A stretch of 64,000 bases of DNA from Opisthocomus hoazin (GCF_030867145.1 NC_134415.1:12440417-12504416), one strand, 5' to 3'. Numbered from the stretch's first letter, positions 1 to 13,700 are shown. Notes: generated from the letters alone by a model not told the origin. Translations and numbers: made by a program.

Positions 1-1605
1 TACTTCTGTTCTTCATTTTTGTTCTGTTTTGAAATCCTCACATTTAGGTTTCATTCTAATTCTTCTTCTAACACTAATACCTCACAGATCTTTTCTCCTC
101 CCAGTGCATATTATCTGTCTTTCTCAGTAGATAACACATATGCTCTCTCTATCCTTCTTCCAGATATTAGCACTTTTATTCTTGATTTCTAAGTGGCAAT
201 AGAAGTGATTAATTCTATGCAACTTTTTGTGATCACAAAGTTGACAAAAAAGAGCTCTTACAAGCTAGGTTTGTCTGTGAAACCTTATGCTTAATATAAA
301 ATGAACTCTTCTCTGCTGCAATCTACCAGGCTATTGAAAGATGTTGGGAGGATGGACAAAAGAATTTGGTGATGGCTCTCTTAAAAGCAGAAGACATCTT
401 CCCAGCGTCAACCATGGGGTTGCTGCTAATGGCACTGGCTCCCTCATAACCAGCCACACATTGTGCATGTCCAAATGCCAGACCTGGAGCTTTGAGTGAT
501 CTGTGAATTTATGGAGCTTTTTTTTTATTACTGAAGATTGTCCCTCCTGAGAAAAAGAGATGGGTATTTATTTCTTTCAAAGTCTCAAATCAGAGATTCT
601 CCTCTGTGTTTCTCATTTCTCAAATCTATAGGGAAGCCAATAGCTCTAGGCTGATAACTTTATGCATTCATATTTTATGGCACTGAATATAGGCTGGAAA
701 GTGATAAAAACAGAGCTCTGAAAATCAGCTTCTTCCTTTTACTATTGAATCAAAGTAATTCCACAAAGACAGAAAACCTCTTTTAGTGCTTTCTGGGACT
801 CTGTCATATTTACTGAGGAGGTCTTCCGCCACTCTGGAAACTGGACTTCTGAAAATGTGCTGAAAATTTTGGCTGCTAGAGTTGTTTAGGAGAACAAGAG
901 ATTCTCAGATTTCTGAAATTTTAGATGACAAGAATCATGTCTATCTCCATGGCTACCAGATCAGTTCATGAGCATCCTGGCAGATTTCTGGTAGCCATTT
1001 CAGAAGGTTTCATAGATAAACTGCTGAGTGAAAAGACTACTGCAGCCATGCAGGCTTGCTGGTGAGACCATCGGTCAGCAAGGAGGACATGTTACAGCAC
1101 CACCTTGCTATTTGACCTTGTTAAACTTGCTGGTGTCAGGGCTAGAGATCAACAAAGAGGCCCATTTAGCATCTTGGGATCTGGCAATCATGGGCCTGTC
1201 TACATCTCTCTGAAATCTGGACTTCTGATGTGCAAATACTTCACTACAGGAAGAGGAGAATTGGTGGTGCCACTGAAGGCAAGGCTTCAAGGATGTGTCT
1301 GCTTCTAGGAGCATCTTTGGATGTTTACAGAGGCACACAGGACACAAAAGGAGAGACTTTTTGAAAGGTTCTGCACTTGGGTGTGCTATCTGCCCTAGGT
1401 CGCACATTTTTCCCACGTGTCTCCCTTCTTGCTACGTGCTCTACATTTTCTTATTCTACATTATTAACAAATTAACCTCAGCTTCGCTTCTTTAATACTA
1501 AATTTTAGTTCTCTCTTCAATCGTATATCTTCAATGCGTCTTGGATGCTCCACACTACACCTAAGAGACAAACTACTTGAAAAAAGGATGGGGAGAGAGG
1601 CACAA

Positions 1606-1646
1606 ATACTGTCTTAAAGATATTCTATACTGTCTTAAAGATATCC
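1606..1646. repeat. Short tandem duplication, 21-bp unit
   Basis: The unit atactgtcttaaagatat plus three bases occurs twice head to tail, starting at 1606 and 1627, with one mismatch near the end of the second copy. It looks like a recent local duplication with no evident function. Confidence 0.7.
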
Positions 1647-4600
1647 TAAAATACATAACACTAGCACGCAGCGCACATGCATTAGATACATCATACAATA
1701 TGACTTTTCAGGTAAGGCGTTCTGAGCTTTTGGAGGTTTGTTAATCCTGTAAATAACTGTAGATGGAAAATCACTTAAATGTGTCAGTATCTGAAAAGTG
1801 GGGGTTAAAAGATTTATGCATGTTCACAGCTGAGGTCTGGTAGCAGAGAAACAACAGTTAATAATTTCACTGGCAGATTCTGTCTAGTTTAGCTACAGTG
1901 CTTTAAGACCTTACTGTCCCAGCAGTTGCACTGCTTAAGAAGTGACAGAATGGGATGTGTGATCACTTCCTGGGCCACAGCTTTGTTTACTGATTTAAAG
2001 TATTAAACATGCTGTGCTGTGCTGAGCAGCCAGGGTGAGGTGAAAGGAGGTGGAAGGAGACATACCGGGGCACCCACACCCATTGCTGTCTGATCCTTCT
2101 GTTACAGAGGGGGAGATGCCAGCTGGCAGTGGAAGGTTTGCTCACCCAGAGACGACGGTATTGCCTCACATCACTGCAGCAAGGTTGGGTCTTCAGGTTT
2201 CCAGATCGTGCAGTTTAGTTCAAAACTACCCTCCCTCTCGGACTCTGTGTTTGGTTGAGTTAATCTAAACCGACAGTGACTAAAGATCTCAAGGTGGTGA
2301 TGATGCATACAGCAATGCCAATAAATACTGTTGTATCATGAAAGTATATATAACACAGGTAAAAGATGTGTTTTGTTTTAGTTATATACTTCAGTGAGAA
2401 ATTATAAGAAAACAACTATCTCACACTGTAAGTGATACCACTTTTAGGTTTATTTGCCTAGCTATGCAATTCCTGATGGTAAATCATGGTGCCAGTGACG
2501 CAGAACTGAGAAGAGGTTACCTATCAAGAGTTTACCAATCCTCAGTTTCAGATGGATTATTAAACTCGTATTTCTACTTTGTCAAGTTCGGTTAACAGCT
2601 TAAAACTTATGCGTGCATTAAGTAGTCCATTTTCACTGTTCTGCATAATCTTAGCCATAACTTCCTTAAGTGAGCAGGTAATTGATCACAGCTTTCCTAG
2701 TGCTGCAAATCCTTACATGTTGGAGTAAGTTTACATACTGACCTGCGTAAGATCAGTGTGTCTGAGCAGCAACTGATCAGCAACCGTGGCTTAAGCAGTT
2801 GTCGCTCCCTACATTATGCTGTGCAAGTATTCCTGTGGCTATTCACCAAATGAGAACTCATCTCACAGAGAAATAACCCATTAGTACTTTGTTGCCTATT
2901 TGTTTTTCCTGGGATATTTTTCAGGTTGTTTGTCATTTCCCTGGTGTGGTTCATTGCACAGCTTCATAAATGCTTAAGTGCTACAGCTCTGAATGTCCAA
3001 CCCCAAGACAATCTAAATGGCTTTATAAGGATATTTAAGTGCCTCTTCCTGTTAAGTCGCCTTTATCTGCATCTATCTACAGTACCTATTAGAATCAGTT
3101 TGGCATGTTGCAAGTTTTCTCCACTCCTTAGGGCTCTGCATGTGATAACTGCTTGTCTTTCTGTCCCACAAGGCTAATGTCCTTCTCATGTCTTCCTCTG
3201 CAAACACTCACCTCTACCTTGCAGGTACCAACTAACAATTTCACTCCCATAGTCCAAATGATGTAACATAATAAAGCTAAATTTGTTTGAAAATGATGGC
3301 CACTGTACTCTGTTGAAGGGATGCAACTTCTATTACAGCACTGAAAAAGGGATCAGATATCCAAAACCAGTTGTTTCTTTTTATCCCAGCTCTGTCAGCT
3401 AGTCTAATAATGATGCTTCTCTTTTCAAACGCTGCTTCTGCTTCCTTGGTGGGCCTCCACGTGAATGGAGCATGGCTGGGAGCTAGTTCAGGGCGGCAGG
3501 CATCTGAGTTGGGAGAAGGCAAGCCAGTGATGGACCAGAAGCCGCTTCCACCCACTGACGGAGGACTCGGCCTCCGGCTGCTGCTCGGTGGCAGGTCTGT
3601 GTTTTCTCAGCCCCGGTCAGTTTTCTTACGCTGTCCCTTCTGCTGCGCTACCCAGCTAACAACCTGGTAACCGCAACAACAAAAAAAGACGATTTCTTAG
3701 CTGAATCAGGTTCCTACTCAGATCCTGTTGTGGCCGTGCCCTGGGGTATGGCAGAGAAGGCGATACAAAAGCAGGGGATGCCTCTGCTTGCCCTGGCACA
3801 GGGCCGCTGAAAACTGGACCAATCCAAAGTACTTGGTACCTCTCTTAGTTTGAGTTACTGTGTCCAAAAGGCTCAGTAGACAAACACTTCCTATTTCCCG
3901 ATTTGTGACATATCTAAATAGTTACACTGGCTAAATTTACAAGTGGAGGAGCAGTTTTGATGGCTTATTTTTCCTGTTCCCTAGAATGAAGAATACAGCA
4001 AAATGTCAACTCTTCCTGGTAAAACTGTCTGAACTTCAGCTTTTGACAGTGTAACAGCCTATTGTGGTATGAATATTTTACATTCGTAGCCAACATGCAA
4101 AGTCTCTGAGCACAGATCAGATTTTCAGTAATACAGTTATCTGTCTTCTGGCCACAGTTCATCAAAGTGCCCTGTCCCTCAAGATGTAATCAAACAGGAG
4201 TTCAACTTCTTTCTTATTCTAAAGGTAAAGAAAATATTCGTGGGACGTATCTTAGTTCTGTTCCTTTTTTCCCTCTCTTAAAGTAACAAGCACATTTTTA
4301 TTTCGTAGCAACTTTCATTTTACAGTAGTAACTCTATATAGGAAAGTTTACAAAACACACTCTGTACAGTATCTCTAGTTAGATCAGAATTAACATTATT
4401 TAAATATGGAAGCGTATTTAATCTGTGCAAAGTTAAAGCTCATATTTAAGTAATAAGAAAATGTCACAAGCCGGGAACAACAAGCTAGCCATGCAATTAG
4501 ACCTTTGAATAAAAAAACCACTGAGATGAGTGAGAATTGAGGCGATGCTCATGCTGTAACACTAGTCTTAATTGTGCACCATTTGTGTCAAGGGAGAAGA

Positions 4601-4694
4601 ATAAATTGTGAGTCAAATCAAGATCAGTCCCACAGACCTTAACCTTATTCCCACTGAAAGTCTAAAGCTAATGTGAGCAGGTAGCGGGGTCAAA

Positions 4695-4740
4695 CTTGTA
4701 AAGTGAAATCTTGAACACATTAAGTTAATGGGACTTGTTA
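4695..4740. repeat. Possible ancient palindromic repeat fragment
   Basis: The words gtgaaatcttgaacacatt and aagttaatgggac resemble an old amniote palindromic repeat in which 'gtgaaatcctg' is followed by 'attgacttcaatggg'-like arms. This is from memory of reptile and bird genomes, and only one arm is readable. A repeat-library search would settle it. Confidence 0.3.
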
Positions 4741-7700
4741 TAGAATATGATTTTCTCCCTTACCGTCCTACTGTAGATTTAAAAGGATGATACTACAAAA
4801 ATTCTCCAAACATTATCTTCACAAGCAGATGGTCTAGAATTTCTTTTAATAAATTAAAACTTGCATTCTGAAAAAAAACCCAGAAAAATCTTAAGTGCTT
4901 AAATTGATAGGTTTTCTTATATCCAGGTTTATTTTGGTTTTGATTATTGCTAACCTACTGAGTACAGCAACATCTCCATGCTCAAATAATCTTGACAGAT
5001 GATCTAAAATAAAGTAGTTCTGCTGCTCATGCACTAGGAGGATTTTCCTAACTATTAAAAAGTATTATATCATGCCTCATGCAAACCGATTAAGTGCTAT
5101 ATATGATCATTCAGATGTGTAACCTTAGTTCCTCCTCTCATCCTAAAGCTAACTACTCCTGTGTCACAGCTGACAGCTTTGTAAAATGTACTTTGGGCCA
5201 GCTTACCCATGCCATGGTCTTTATACCCTTAAATTGCATGTGATCATATAACAAACAATGAAATAAGAGCTTTTTTTAAAGGCTGACTTCACAGTTAGTA
5301 CCATAAACATAGCTCCAGTGTTCAACATTCCCATTCAATTGTGATTGTCCAAATGTCAGTCTGAAATCTATGATTTGGTGTTTTTCTCATACATCTCTAT
5401 TTTTACACAGCTTCTACATAACTACATTATTAGAGGGCCTCCCTTAAATATTACGCAATGATCAAAGAGTCTTGCTTTTTTAAGAACACCAAAACAAGCC
5501 TCCTGGGTCATAGCAAAGGTCCGTCCCGTTGAGTATCCTTTCTTCTAGCGAGGCCTAAAGCAGGCGCTCAGTGGAGAACCAGGCAAACGGGTTTCTTGAA
5601 TTCTGTCTCTCTCAGCCTCCTACAAATGGTTTGTGATTCAAGGACCTCCTGAGCTAGGGACGTTAAAGAGTATTTCCACTCGTAGGTTTTTCTTCTTTTC
5701 TTCCTAAGTACGTAAATTCAGTGATTTGATAGTATGTTATCTGGGGATTTTTTTGGCATGGTATTGAAACGTGAGCAAAGAACTTTTTCAAAAGAAACAG
5801 AGAAGGGAAGAATGGAGTTTGCATTCGTGTTGCCAACGTCATTGCTTTTGTCTCTCGCAAGAGCAGTTCCACTGACGATGCCTTGCTGCTCCAGAAGTCC
5901 CTTATTTCTGAATTTCATGCTGCTGGCTGACACCTTGTAGGCTCCGGAGGAACACAGGTGTCTTGGATATGGAAACCAAGGTTGTCATTCGAGGAAGCAG
6001 GCTTTCTTTACCAGTATGGGGCCCTTGAACTTGGCTCAGTGTTCAGTGGCGAGCCCCCGCTGCCTGTGGAGCACGGGGAGAAGTACTCATGGCAACCCGT
6101 GTTGCTAGGCAGATGGATGATTGTGTTTTGTTCCTGCCACCGTGTTCTCAGGGATCCTGGCTTCACTTTGAGATATAATTAATGGTAATAAAGTCTGAAG
6201 GTTAAAATACGTGGATCTCCAGGGCCATTTCTGTGCCTGGGTGGGATGGAGAACAGCATCCTGGCGCTTACATGTAACAGCGAGAGGTTTTTTCTGCTGC
6301 AGCTCTTCAGGCATAGTCCCCGAGGCCGAGTGCTGCCAGTAGCTCCTTGACATTGAGGAATATTGCTGAGGGAAAGAAATGCTTCCTTTTTTCTAGTAAC
6401 TCATTTTTAATGCTCAGTCACTTTTCCTCAAATGCAGCTTTGCTGAAGCTGGACTGGAGCAGCTAAAGATCCATCGGATTGCAGCTGTGTATGAGCAGCA
6501 AGAAATATGTGCCAGGACACTTCCAAAGCCATCCCGTGGACCAAGAAGGATTTGAGATGCTGTTATTATAAGTGGCCTTCAAACCTATTTTTCCCTCTTC
6601 TTTCCTTCTGAGTTTTACATACAGACTCAGCCAAACAACCACTGAGCCTTCTCCCTCTAAAAGAACATCTCACCCTTCCTGCCTTCCTCGCTTCTAATTG
6701 CAAGGCCCAGCTTCCTGGCTGTGCTGATTCAGACACTTGTCAGACCCTTTACCAAATTTCTTAATACGGCAGAAAATTATTCACTTTTTGATGGATTGTT
6801 TTTTTACTACTTCAGTGACTGACATCTGCTCTCAATGAACGGCAGAGCCAGCACAAGGTAGAAGGACGTGCAGCCAGCAGCAGAGAAGGAAGGGCAAGAC
6901 TTGAAGAAAGAGCTGGATCCTCCCCTTTCAGCATCGGTGAACTCCACATATCTCAAGGAATAATACCCTGACATTTTATTTAAGAGATCAGATTTTGGGC
7001 TTCTAGATTTATTACCTGTATGAAAAATCAAGGATCTCCCTTGCCAATTTATGTGCTTTTTGCTGTTCTGTAGGCCAGAGCAGGAAAACTTTTATTTTTT
7101 AAAAGGAAAACCAAAGGATGATAGATAACGTCAATACGAAAATACCAGCAGCCTGGAAGAGGTCAATGGTAGAGCCAATAATAGTGGGCATGCCTATCTG
7201 TCTGTCTCTACCCACTCTGTTAGGCTGCTCTTCAGCTGGTCCAAGCACAGGATCAAAGCCTGCAGTAACAAAGAGAACAAGCCAGAAGAGAAGCTGTCTT
7301 CCCTCCCACACATCAAGGAACGAGGTAGCTGCTTTCAGTGTAATTTACCCAAAATCTGAGATACAGCATAGGCAAGGAATGATGGAGTCTTTTTCTCATT
7401 TTTATCTGGTTGCTGTGTATCATTTGGGTGAGCAGATAATGTTCAGATAATACTCTGTTTTGAAGAAGCTGTTTCTGAGTCACTTGGATCAGCTGCTGAT
7501 GCCAGAGGAAGAGTGGAATGAAGATGCCAAATCCACTTGGGTCATTCGTGTCATATTGGTGACAAAAGGTGCTGTGACATGGGAGCCCCTCCTGAGTGGT
7601 GGGGCTGTACCCATTAGCTACGTCCTGCCGCAGGATCATAGCTGCTCATTTGCTTTCTCTGTGAAGGGCAAATGAATGTGCTTCCTCGTGCCTTCAGTTG

Positions 7701-9228
7701 TGTGGTCCCCAGGGACCCGCGGAGGGAGTTCCACACTGAAGGTCTCCAGCAAGTGTCTGGAGCAAAGACGTGTCCAAATGCTGCGACTCTGAAGCCATGG
7801 GGGACACACATGCTGCTTTGTAGGACGTTGCTACACCTCCTTGAACAACTCTGTCTTTTATATTGCTTCTCCCTTTATGGAGCTGCTTTTTACTGCTGAA
7901 CAAAATTTCTGAACATATGCATGGAAAACAGACAAAATGTGTGATAGAACCCTGATAGCTGAGAGGAATGTATGTGATGAAATTAGGTGCAGAGGCACAT
8001 CTATTAGATTTCAGTGGATTCAGGCTTTATGTCAACAGTGCTGGTTTCTTCCATATTTTTCCCTGAGATATTTTTTGACATTTTTTTAAATGAAAAATTA
8101 CAAGTTTAAAAGGGTATGTTCTCTTCAGAGGAGCTCTTTAAAGATCTTGCATGCAGCAGCTGATATTTCAAGCTGTTGAATTAGTAATTCTGGGTTTCCT
8201 TTTGTACTTGTCTGTGCCAAAATGCGATTAGTTGTTTCAGCCCACTCATACCCTTGGTTTGAGATGTCTGTGCATTAAGTTAGAAGGGAAACAGTTATGT
8301 GGTTCAGGTCCAATATTTGATCTCCATTATAATTGTTAACATTTTTTTTCCTACATAGATTTTTCAAGATATGTTGCCAGGAAATCTTAAAGCAGTGAGT
8401 TCTCATTTTGAAGTGCATTCTCATTCCATATTTTGTTCTGCTGCGGGAGACAGGGAAGACACCAAAGCACTGTGTGTCAGGAATTGGGGAAAGAAGTGGA
8501 AACGCGTGCTGACACTTGGCTGCAAGCTCCTGAAAGCAAAAGGAAACTCCAGGCTGGCGCAGATGATGCAAGCGAAGCACTTTGATTTACAGTCATTGTC
8601 CTGAGTGGACTCTCAACAACATGGGCAGGGCAGGGCAGCGCAAAATACTGTTTGCTGAAATTAGTATTAGCTGTAAGTCACAAAAGATTCTGCAGTTAGG
8701 CTGAAGGTATCACACTTAACAAGTACAAACATGCAGGATTTGACCAACACTTTGATATACTTGGAACAACGCTCTCCCCGAGGAGCTGTTGTAGCAGCTC
8801 CTGAGGGCCGGAGTCAGCTGCTCCAACGGGACGTAGCCATTGTGGCATGCACAAGGTGTCAGAGCTGTTACGTACTTCACGATTTCCCCTTTCCTGATCG
8901 GCTTTTAGACACGGCTTTCGTTACCACCCCTCTTGGAGGAAACAAAGACAAGTGCGTGTCAAAGAGGAAAGGGCGGTGAGGAAAGCCAAGCGCAAGCCCT
9001 GGTGAAATTGCTGGGAAGATGCTAAAGGCAGCGGCCGAGTTACTGTCTTATCACGTCACATTTGCAGTGACTCACTTCAATTCAGGGGCGACTGTAAAAA
9101 CACAAGACTCTCAATAAATCTGCACAATAGGCAATATTTGCATCTATTTTAAAGCTGAATGTTGTTCATATTTTGGGTACGGATTTGGCATGAAAACACA
9201 AATGACTAGAATAGAATTTTTTAAACCT

Positions 9229-9660
9229 TTTATTAGGGAAATATTGTAAACACTTTGAATTAGTGTAGCATTTGTAGAAGAGCTGTAAATGTCCTACAAT
9301 GAATCAGGTGATCTGGAAAACAACTTAAGAAATCTAATGCTGGGCACAGTATCCAAGAACATGAAATTCCACATTTGAGGTAGGGGAGGGAAGACACAAG
9401 AAAGCTCTGCCAAAACAACATATATCACCCTTTTCTTCAGTTTCAAACATGTGACTGATCCACCACCATAGATCTACAGCCAGGAAAGACAAAGGTTTTC
9501 TGGATGGAGGGGCTGAGGGAATGAGAAATGGGATCCCTGTAAGACTGAAAGATAAGGGCCTTTGCTTCTGCTGCTGCATCCTCCAACTTCAGCTGCCGTG
9601 CTGTTCTCACCAAAACTTCTGTTACCAATTTGAGAGGAAGCAAATCCATGCTACTCCCCT
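9229..9660 (-). CDS. Weak candidate terminal exon of a minus-strand gene
   Basis: On the minus strand a frame starts at ATG 9649-9647 and stops at 9443. Its first half is helix-like and reads as plausible coding sequence, rich in Leu, Ala, Lys and Glu (LVTEVLVRTARQLKLEDAAA). Upstream the frame closes at a TAG, next to a possible acceptor (gtttgactag then GGGAGTAGC). Downstream, AATAAA on the minus strand lies at 9229-9234, about 210 bases past the stop. I do not recognise the protein, and no upstream exon is identified between here and the EFCAB2 CpG island, which could serve as a shared promoter. It may equally be a chance frame. Confidence 0.22.
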
Positions 9661-10703
9661 AGTCAAACATGTAATTTGAAGTATCTAGTCACTTTAATAA
9701 ACTGTTCAAGTCCGTAGAGAAGCTTTCAGAGGGATCAGCTTTGTTAGAGAGCATAATCAGCTGTTTTCCCAACAGAGTAAAGATGTATTGGCTTGGGTAC
9801 CTATTATACCCTCTTTTCTCTGAGCCACGTTCAATAAAAACACAGAAATAAATGGCTAAAAGGCAAACAGCAAATGTTACAATGTTATTAAGAAGTGATA
9901 CTCGTAAAGCGAAGAACCTCTGCTTGGCTTCAATGCGCTTCTTGAAATTTCAGGCTCCCACAAATACTGCGCACGCCGTAACTGTTCGCCTGGGAGGTGG
10001 GGATGAGCGCAAGGAGGAGCCATCCACGCCGGCTCCGCAGAAATTTAACATCCGACAAACAAGCACCTGCTGCGGGGAGGACAAGGTTTTAGTTCCAGGA
10101 ATTTCATAAATATTTATTTTCTACGAATACATGGTTGCATCTTGCTGGAATATTTATATTTTCTCTACTTTCACAGTTGTTTCAGAGTCAGAAGAACCAG
10201 GCATCGCAAACGTGTCTGCTAATGCACACAGCTGAATTTAAACGGCACAGTTCTGGTTAATATCGCTGAGACAGAAAATTTCAGCTGTTTCAGTGCAATG
10301 GCAGTGAGAACAAAATGTTCCTTCGCTTTCTAAAGCTCAGACACACGGAGATCTCTGGGGTAGCTCGGAAAGCTCCATTTTTAAGAGAAACGGAGTGCCG
10401 GGAGGTTTCAGGGGCTCGCAGGCCCCACGGCGCTTCGCTCCCCTCCTCCATCCCTTCGGCGCAGCGGCGAGCGAGGCCCCGAACCCCGGCGAGACCCCGG
10501 CCTCCGCGCTGCGGGCCAGACCTCGGGCCTGGCGACGCTGCGGGGGGAACCGCGGCCCCCTGCCCGCTGTGGCGACTTCCATCGCCCCCCCCCCCCCCTT
10601 GCTTTCGGCTGCCAAGGCTGCAAGCCAAGCGCCTTCCCGGGCGGGGGGAAAGCGGCCGCGGCCCGCAGCCGGCCTCGGGAGGAGAGGGCCCGGCCAGGCC
10701 CGC

Positions 10704-10717
10704 GTCGCCATGGCGAC
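10704..10717. promoter_or_regulatory. RFX X-box-like palindrome
   Basis: The 14-bp sequence GTCGCCATGGCGAC is a perfect palindrome. It differs from the classical RFX site GTTGCCATGGCAAC by one symmetric transition in each half. It lies 18 bases upstream of the EFCAB2 start codon in the 5' UTR or core promoter. RFX factors, usually with FOXJ1, control motile-cilia genes, which fits the DRC8 role of this gene. RFX binding itself is inferred. Confidence 0.55.
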
Positions 10718-10734
10718 CGCGCGGGGCCGCCGCC

Positions 10735-10762
10735 ATGGCGGAGAAGGAGGGGAGCGGCGAGG
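10735..10762 (+). CDS. EFCAB2: EFCAB2 coding exon 1
   Basis: This exon encodes nine residues (MAEKEGSGE) plus the first base of codon 10, then donor G|GTGAGG. The start context is gccgccATGg, a strong Kozak match. The intron that follows is 18,076 bp. Confidence 0.9.
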
Positions 10763-13700
10763 GTGAGGCCGGGCTGGCGGGGGGGGGACGGGGCTCGCCC
10801 CGGCCGGGGGTGCGAGGGGCTTCCCGCCCTGCCTGGGGGAAGCCGGCGGGCCGAGGTGCCGGGAGCCCCGGGGCTGCGGTACGGCCGCGCAGGGCCCGCC
10901 GGGAGGCGGCAGCGGCGGCCGTCGCCCCGCAGAGCCGTTCCCGGGTGCGCCGGGCTGCCGCTGCCAGGAAGAGCGAATGTGCGGTAATCTGAAGAATGGA
11001 TTCCTTCGTGTTATTTAGGAAAAAACCCCAATATATTCCATAGAACAGCCCTGTACAAATGGTTGGCGTGGGTGGTGCTAAGTAATTTGGTTTTGGTGGA
11101 AGTATTTCTGACCTGCGCCTTGCAGTACAGATACCTTGCAGAAATTAAGACATAAGACTGATGCAGCTTCAGTGAGGAATGTGCTAAAGGTAGTATTTCT
11201 CTTATATTGTTTTTCACTTTTGGTTAGGCTCGCAAAAGCGCATTTTTTTGCATCTTCCCAGCTTTGCAGACGAAGCTTTTGCTTCGTTTCGTTTCATTTC
11301 ATAAGCACAGTGCTGGCAGAGGGGGAGAGAGATGCTGGGATAACAGCCTAGAAGTCTGCCGAACCATCTGAGAGGAGGGAGTCTGGTGTTCTGGCAGGAT
11401 AACAGTAATATTGGGAAGTTCTGGCTCCAGATATTTTGGGCACCCATACGGAGATTTTTGCATCATTTTGTCTATCCGCAGGCCGAAACTCTCAGAGAAG
11501 GAAGGTCCTGGGTTTCTGATTGCTTGATTAATGGCTTTTAATGCTGTTTTTGTAGTTTCAAAGTGAGAATACTTTGTAAGAAGTGTAATTACTGTATTAC
11601 TGAAGACAGTCTCTCTTGTTTGTGGGTTGGTTTTTTTTTTACGCTTAATGTTTTTTAACATCCTGTAAACACTATTCCCAATAGAGTATCAGGTGTCATC
11701 CTCCACAGGAAAATTGTGCCGTCATCCCAAATGACCTTGCCCCATAAACTCCATTCCTGGCCCTGACAGACTCCCCAGCCGCTCATGGACAGTGACATAC
11801 CTGGGCTTTGGTTTCTTGTCTGTGGAATGAGGACAATAACCTGTGCCCCACGGACAAGGCACCTGACTTGCCTTCTATCTCTCATGAGAGTCACAGTCTG
11901 TTATTAAGCAAACTGGTTACTTATTGCTCTGTAAAGGTGTCTCATTATTATTAACACGGTCAAGGCTGGGGTAGGCTGGCAGTCAGTGTCTCGTTAAACT
12001 GCAGAAGCAATCCCATAAGAATGAGTCGCTTACACTCATTTCAGAGTTGCTATTAGACTTCTTGCAGATAGCAGTTGGAGGGTTGATTAGGATTCCCCGA
12101 TTCTGGATTCATGCATCGATCATGCTTTCTTCTGACAAGCATTCCATATCTGTGCAAACTGGAACTTTTACTTCATCATGCTTCAAACAGAACAATAACA
12201 GTGGTTGTATTGTCAAATAATTAGTCTTTAGGGTATTCCTCTCAGTTCTTTGCAGAACTGCCGTTCCACCAGCTTTCACGGTAAAGGTTTCCCTTAGGTC
12301 CTATTATTTTCAAGTTTTATCTTCTTCAAAGTTAAAATGCCTGCTTAAATGTTTTACAGACGTACAGGATGTACATAAGGAAAAACGGTGAACGGCCAAA
12401 TGCTGCAGCCTCTTGTACATCATGTTACTCACCTGAGTATTACTCTCTTAACTTACACAGTTCTTGTGAATAAAATCTTGTATGTGCATGAGTGTTAATG
12501 GGATCATGCCCATACTGTCTGTAGCTACGTGTTTTATGTATGAATTTATATCGTTACGTTTGTGCTTTCAACATTGTTTAATGTTTTTTCTTCATACCCG
12601 TCTGATTACCCTAGACTGTTTGCATAATCTTCTCTTCTGTGTATTTGTCCGTATCTTCCCTCCTATCGTTCTGTTTCTTTACCTTTTTCTGCTGCTTAAT
12701 TCAGTCTGTCTGTTCTTCCATTTGCTCTCAGATACTTCCTTTGTAATTTGACATAAGGTGTCACATTTTCTAAGTTTTACTATCTCTGATCTCAATACTG
12801 ATGTTGCTAGAACCTGAAAGCAGAATGTCAGACCAGTAGTGCCTGAAGTAGAACTAGACAGGAGACAAGACATATTTTTCTGCAGCTGGGATTTAAGAAA
12901 TCACATGGAAGTACATAAAGGAGAGAATGCTCACTGTTCCTATATCATTATGGTGATGTTATGTAATTGATCAGTATTAGATTTTTTCTGAGACCATATT
13001 CTTTGTGCTAGTTAGCACATGTTTAAAATGCAATTAATAAGTCATGAATTTTAATCCAAAAGGAAGTATGTTAAATAGTCTGAGATCCTGTTTCACCCAC
13101 TTATGCCCATATGGAACAGAATAGCTGGTTCTGGATAACAGATGTCCTCCAGAAAGGTACCCGATTCTGGTGCGAAGGCTGATGGAGGTGGAGAACAACC
13201 ATTCTGCGATGATGGTGTTCTCCGGCAAATGATTAGTAGTTGTTCTGGGTAGTTTGAGTTACAGCTGTGATATGCAATCAGGCCTTGCAGATCTTCTTCC
13301 CCGCTAAAGGAGCAGTCATCTGGAGGTCGTTAGTGGAGATGGGAAAGAGTTCTCACTCCAATTTTAGTGCCTTATGTAAATGAAATAACAGTGTGTTCAA
13401 GCATACATATGTATCTGCTCTTTAACTCCTTTAGTTTGCTGCCTGGCACGCTGGTGAAGTCGGAGGTTTACTGGACCGTACATTTGGTAAGAACAAGCTA
13501 CACATCCCATTCAACTTCCACCTTCTTGCAAAGAAGCAGAGTGGCCCCGACTTCACCTGCCCTGACGAATCCTCCTGCGGCTGGAGGTGGGATCGAAACC
13601 TTTCCTCTCCGTGTCACCTGGCTCTGCCTGGACTCTGTCACTAGAGATACTGAGAATGTGCTATCACTGCGCGTTCTGCTTTAATCAGGTTGCAGGTCCA

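Larger units (their letters stand above)
1..9200. other. Intergenic DNA upstream of EFCAB2
   Basis: This AT-rich stretch has many short open frames on both strands, but none has recognisable family motifs or a convincing run of exons with splice sites. A 21-bp unit is repeated twice at 1606-1646, and a possible ancient repeat scrap lies near 4700. I see no CpG island, tRNA or young transposon in it. Distal regulatory elements could be present but cannot be recognised from one sequence. Confidence 0.6.
10390..10985. promoter_or_regulatory. EFCAB2: CpG island promoter of EFCAB2
   Basis: Base composition changes abruptly from AT-rich flank to very GC- and CpG-rich sequence surrounding the EFCAB2 start codon. 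The island contains a run of 14 C at 10585-10598, many GC boxes and an RFX X-box-like palindrome at 10704-10717. No TATA box is evident. This is the usual layout of a broad, TATA-less vertebrate promoter. It could also fire on the minus strand, but I found no minus-strand first exon with a good donor. Confidence 0.85.

Noticed and set aside
10315-10992. Plus-strand frame of 225 codons over the EFCAB2 promoter
   Set aside because: It is in the CpG island and runs through the verified EFCAB2 exon 1 and donor. Peptide composition is typical of GC-rich shadow frames.
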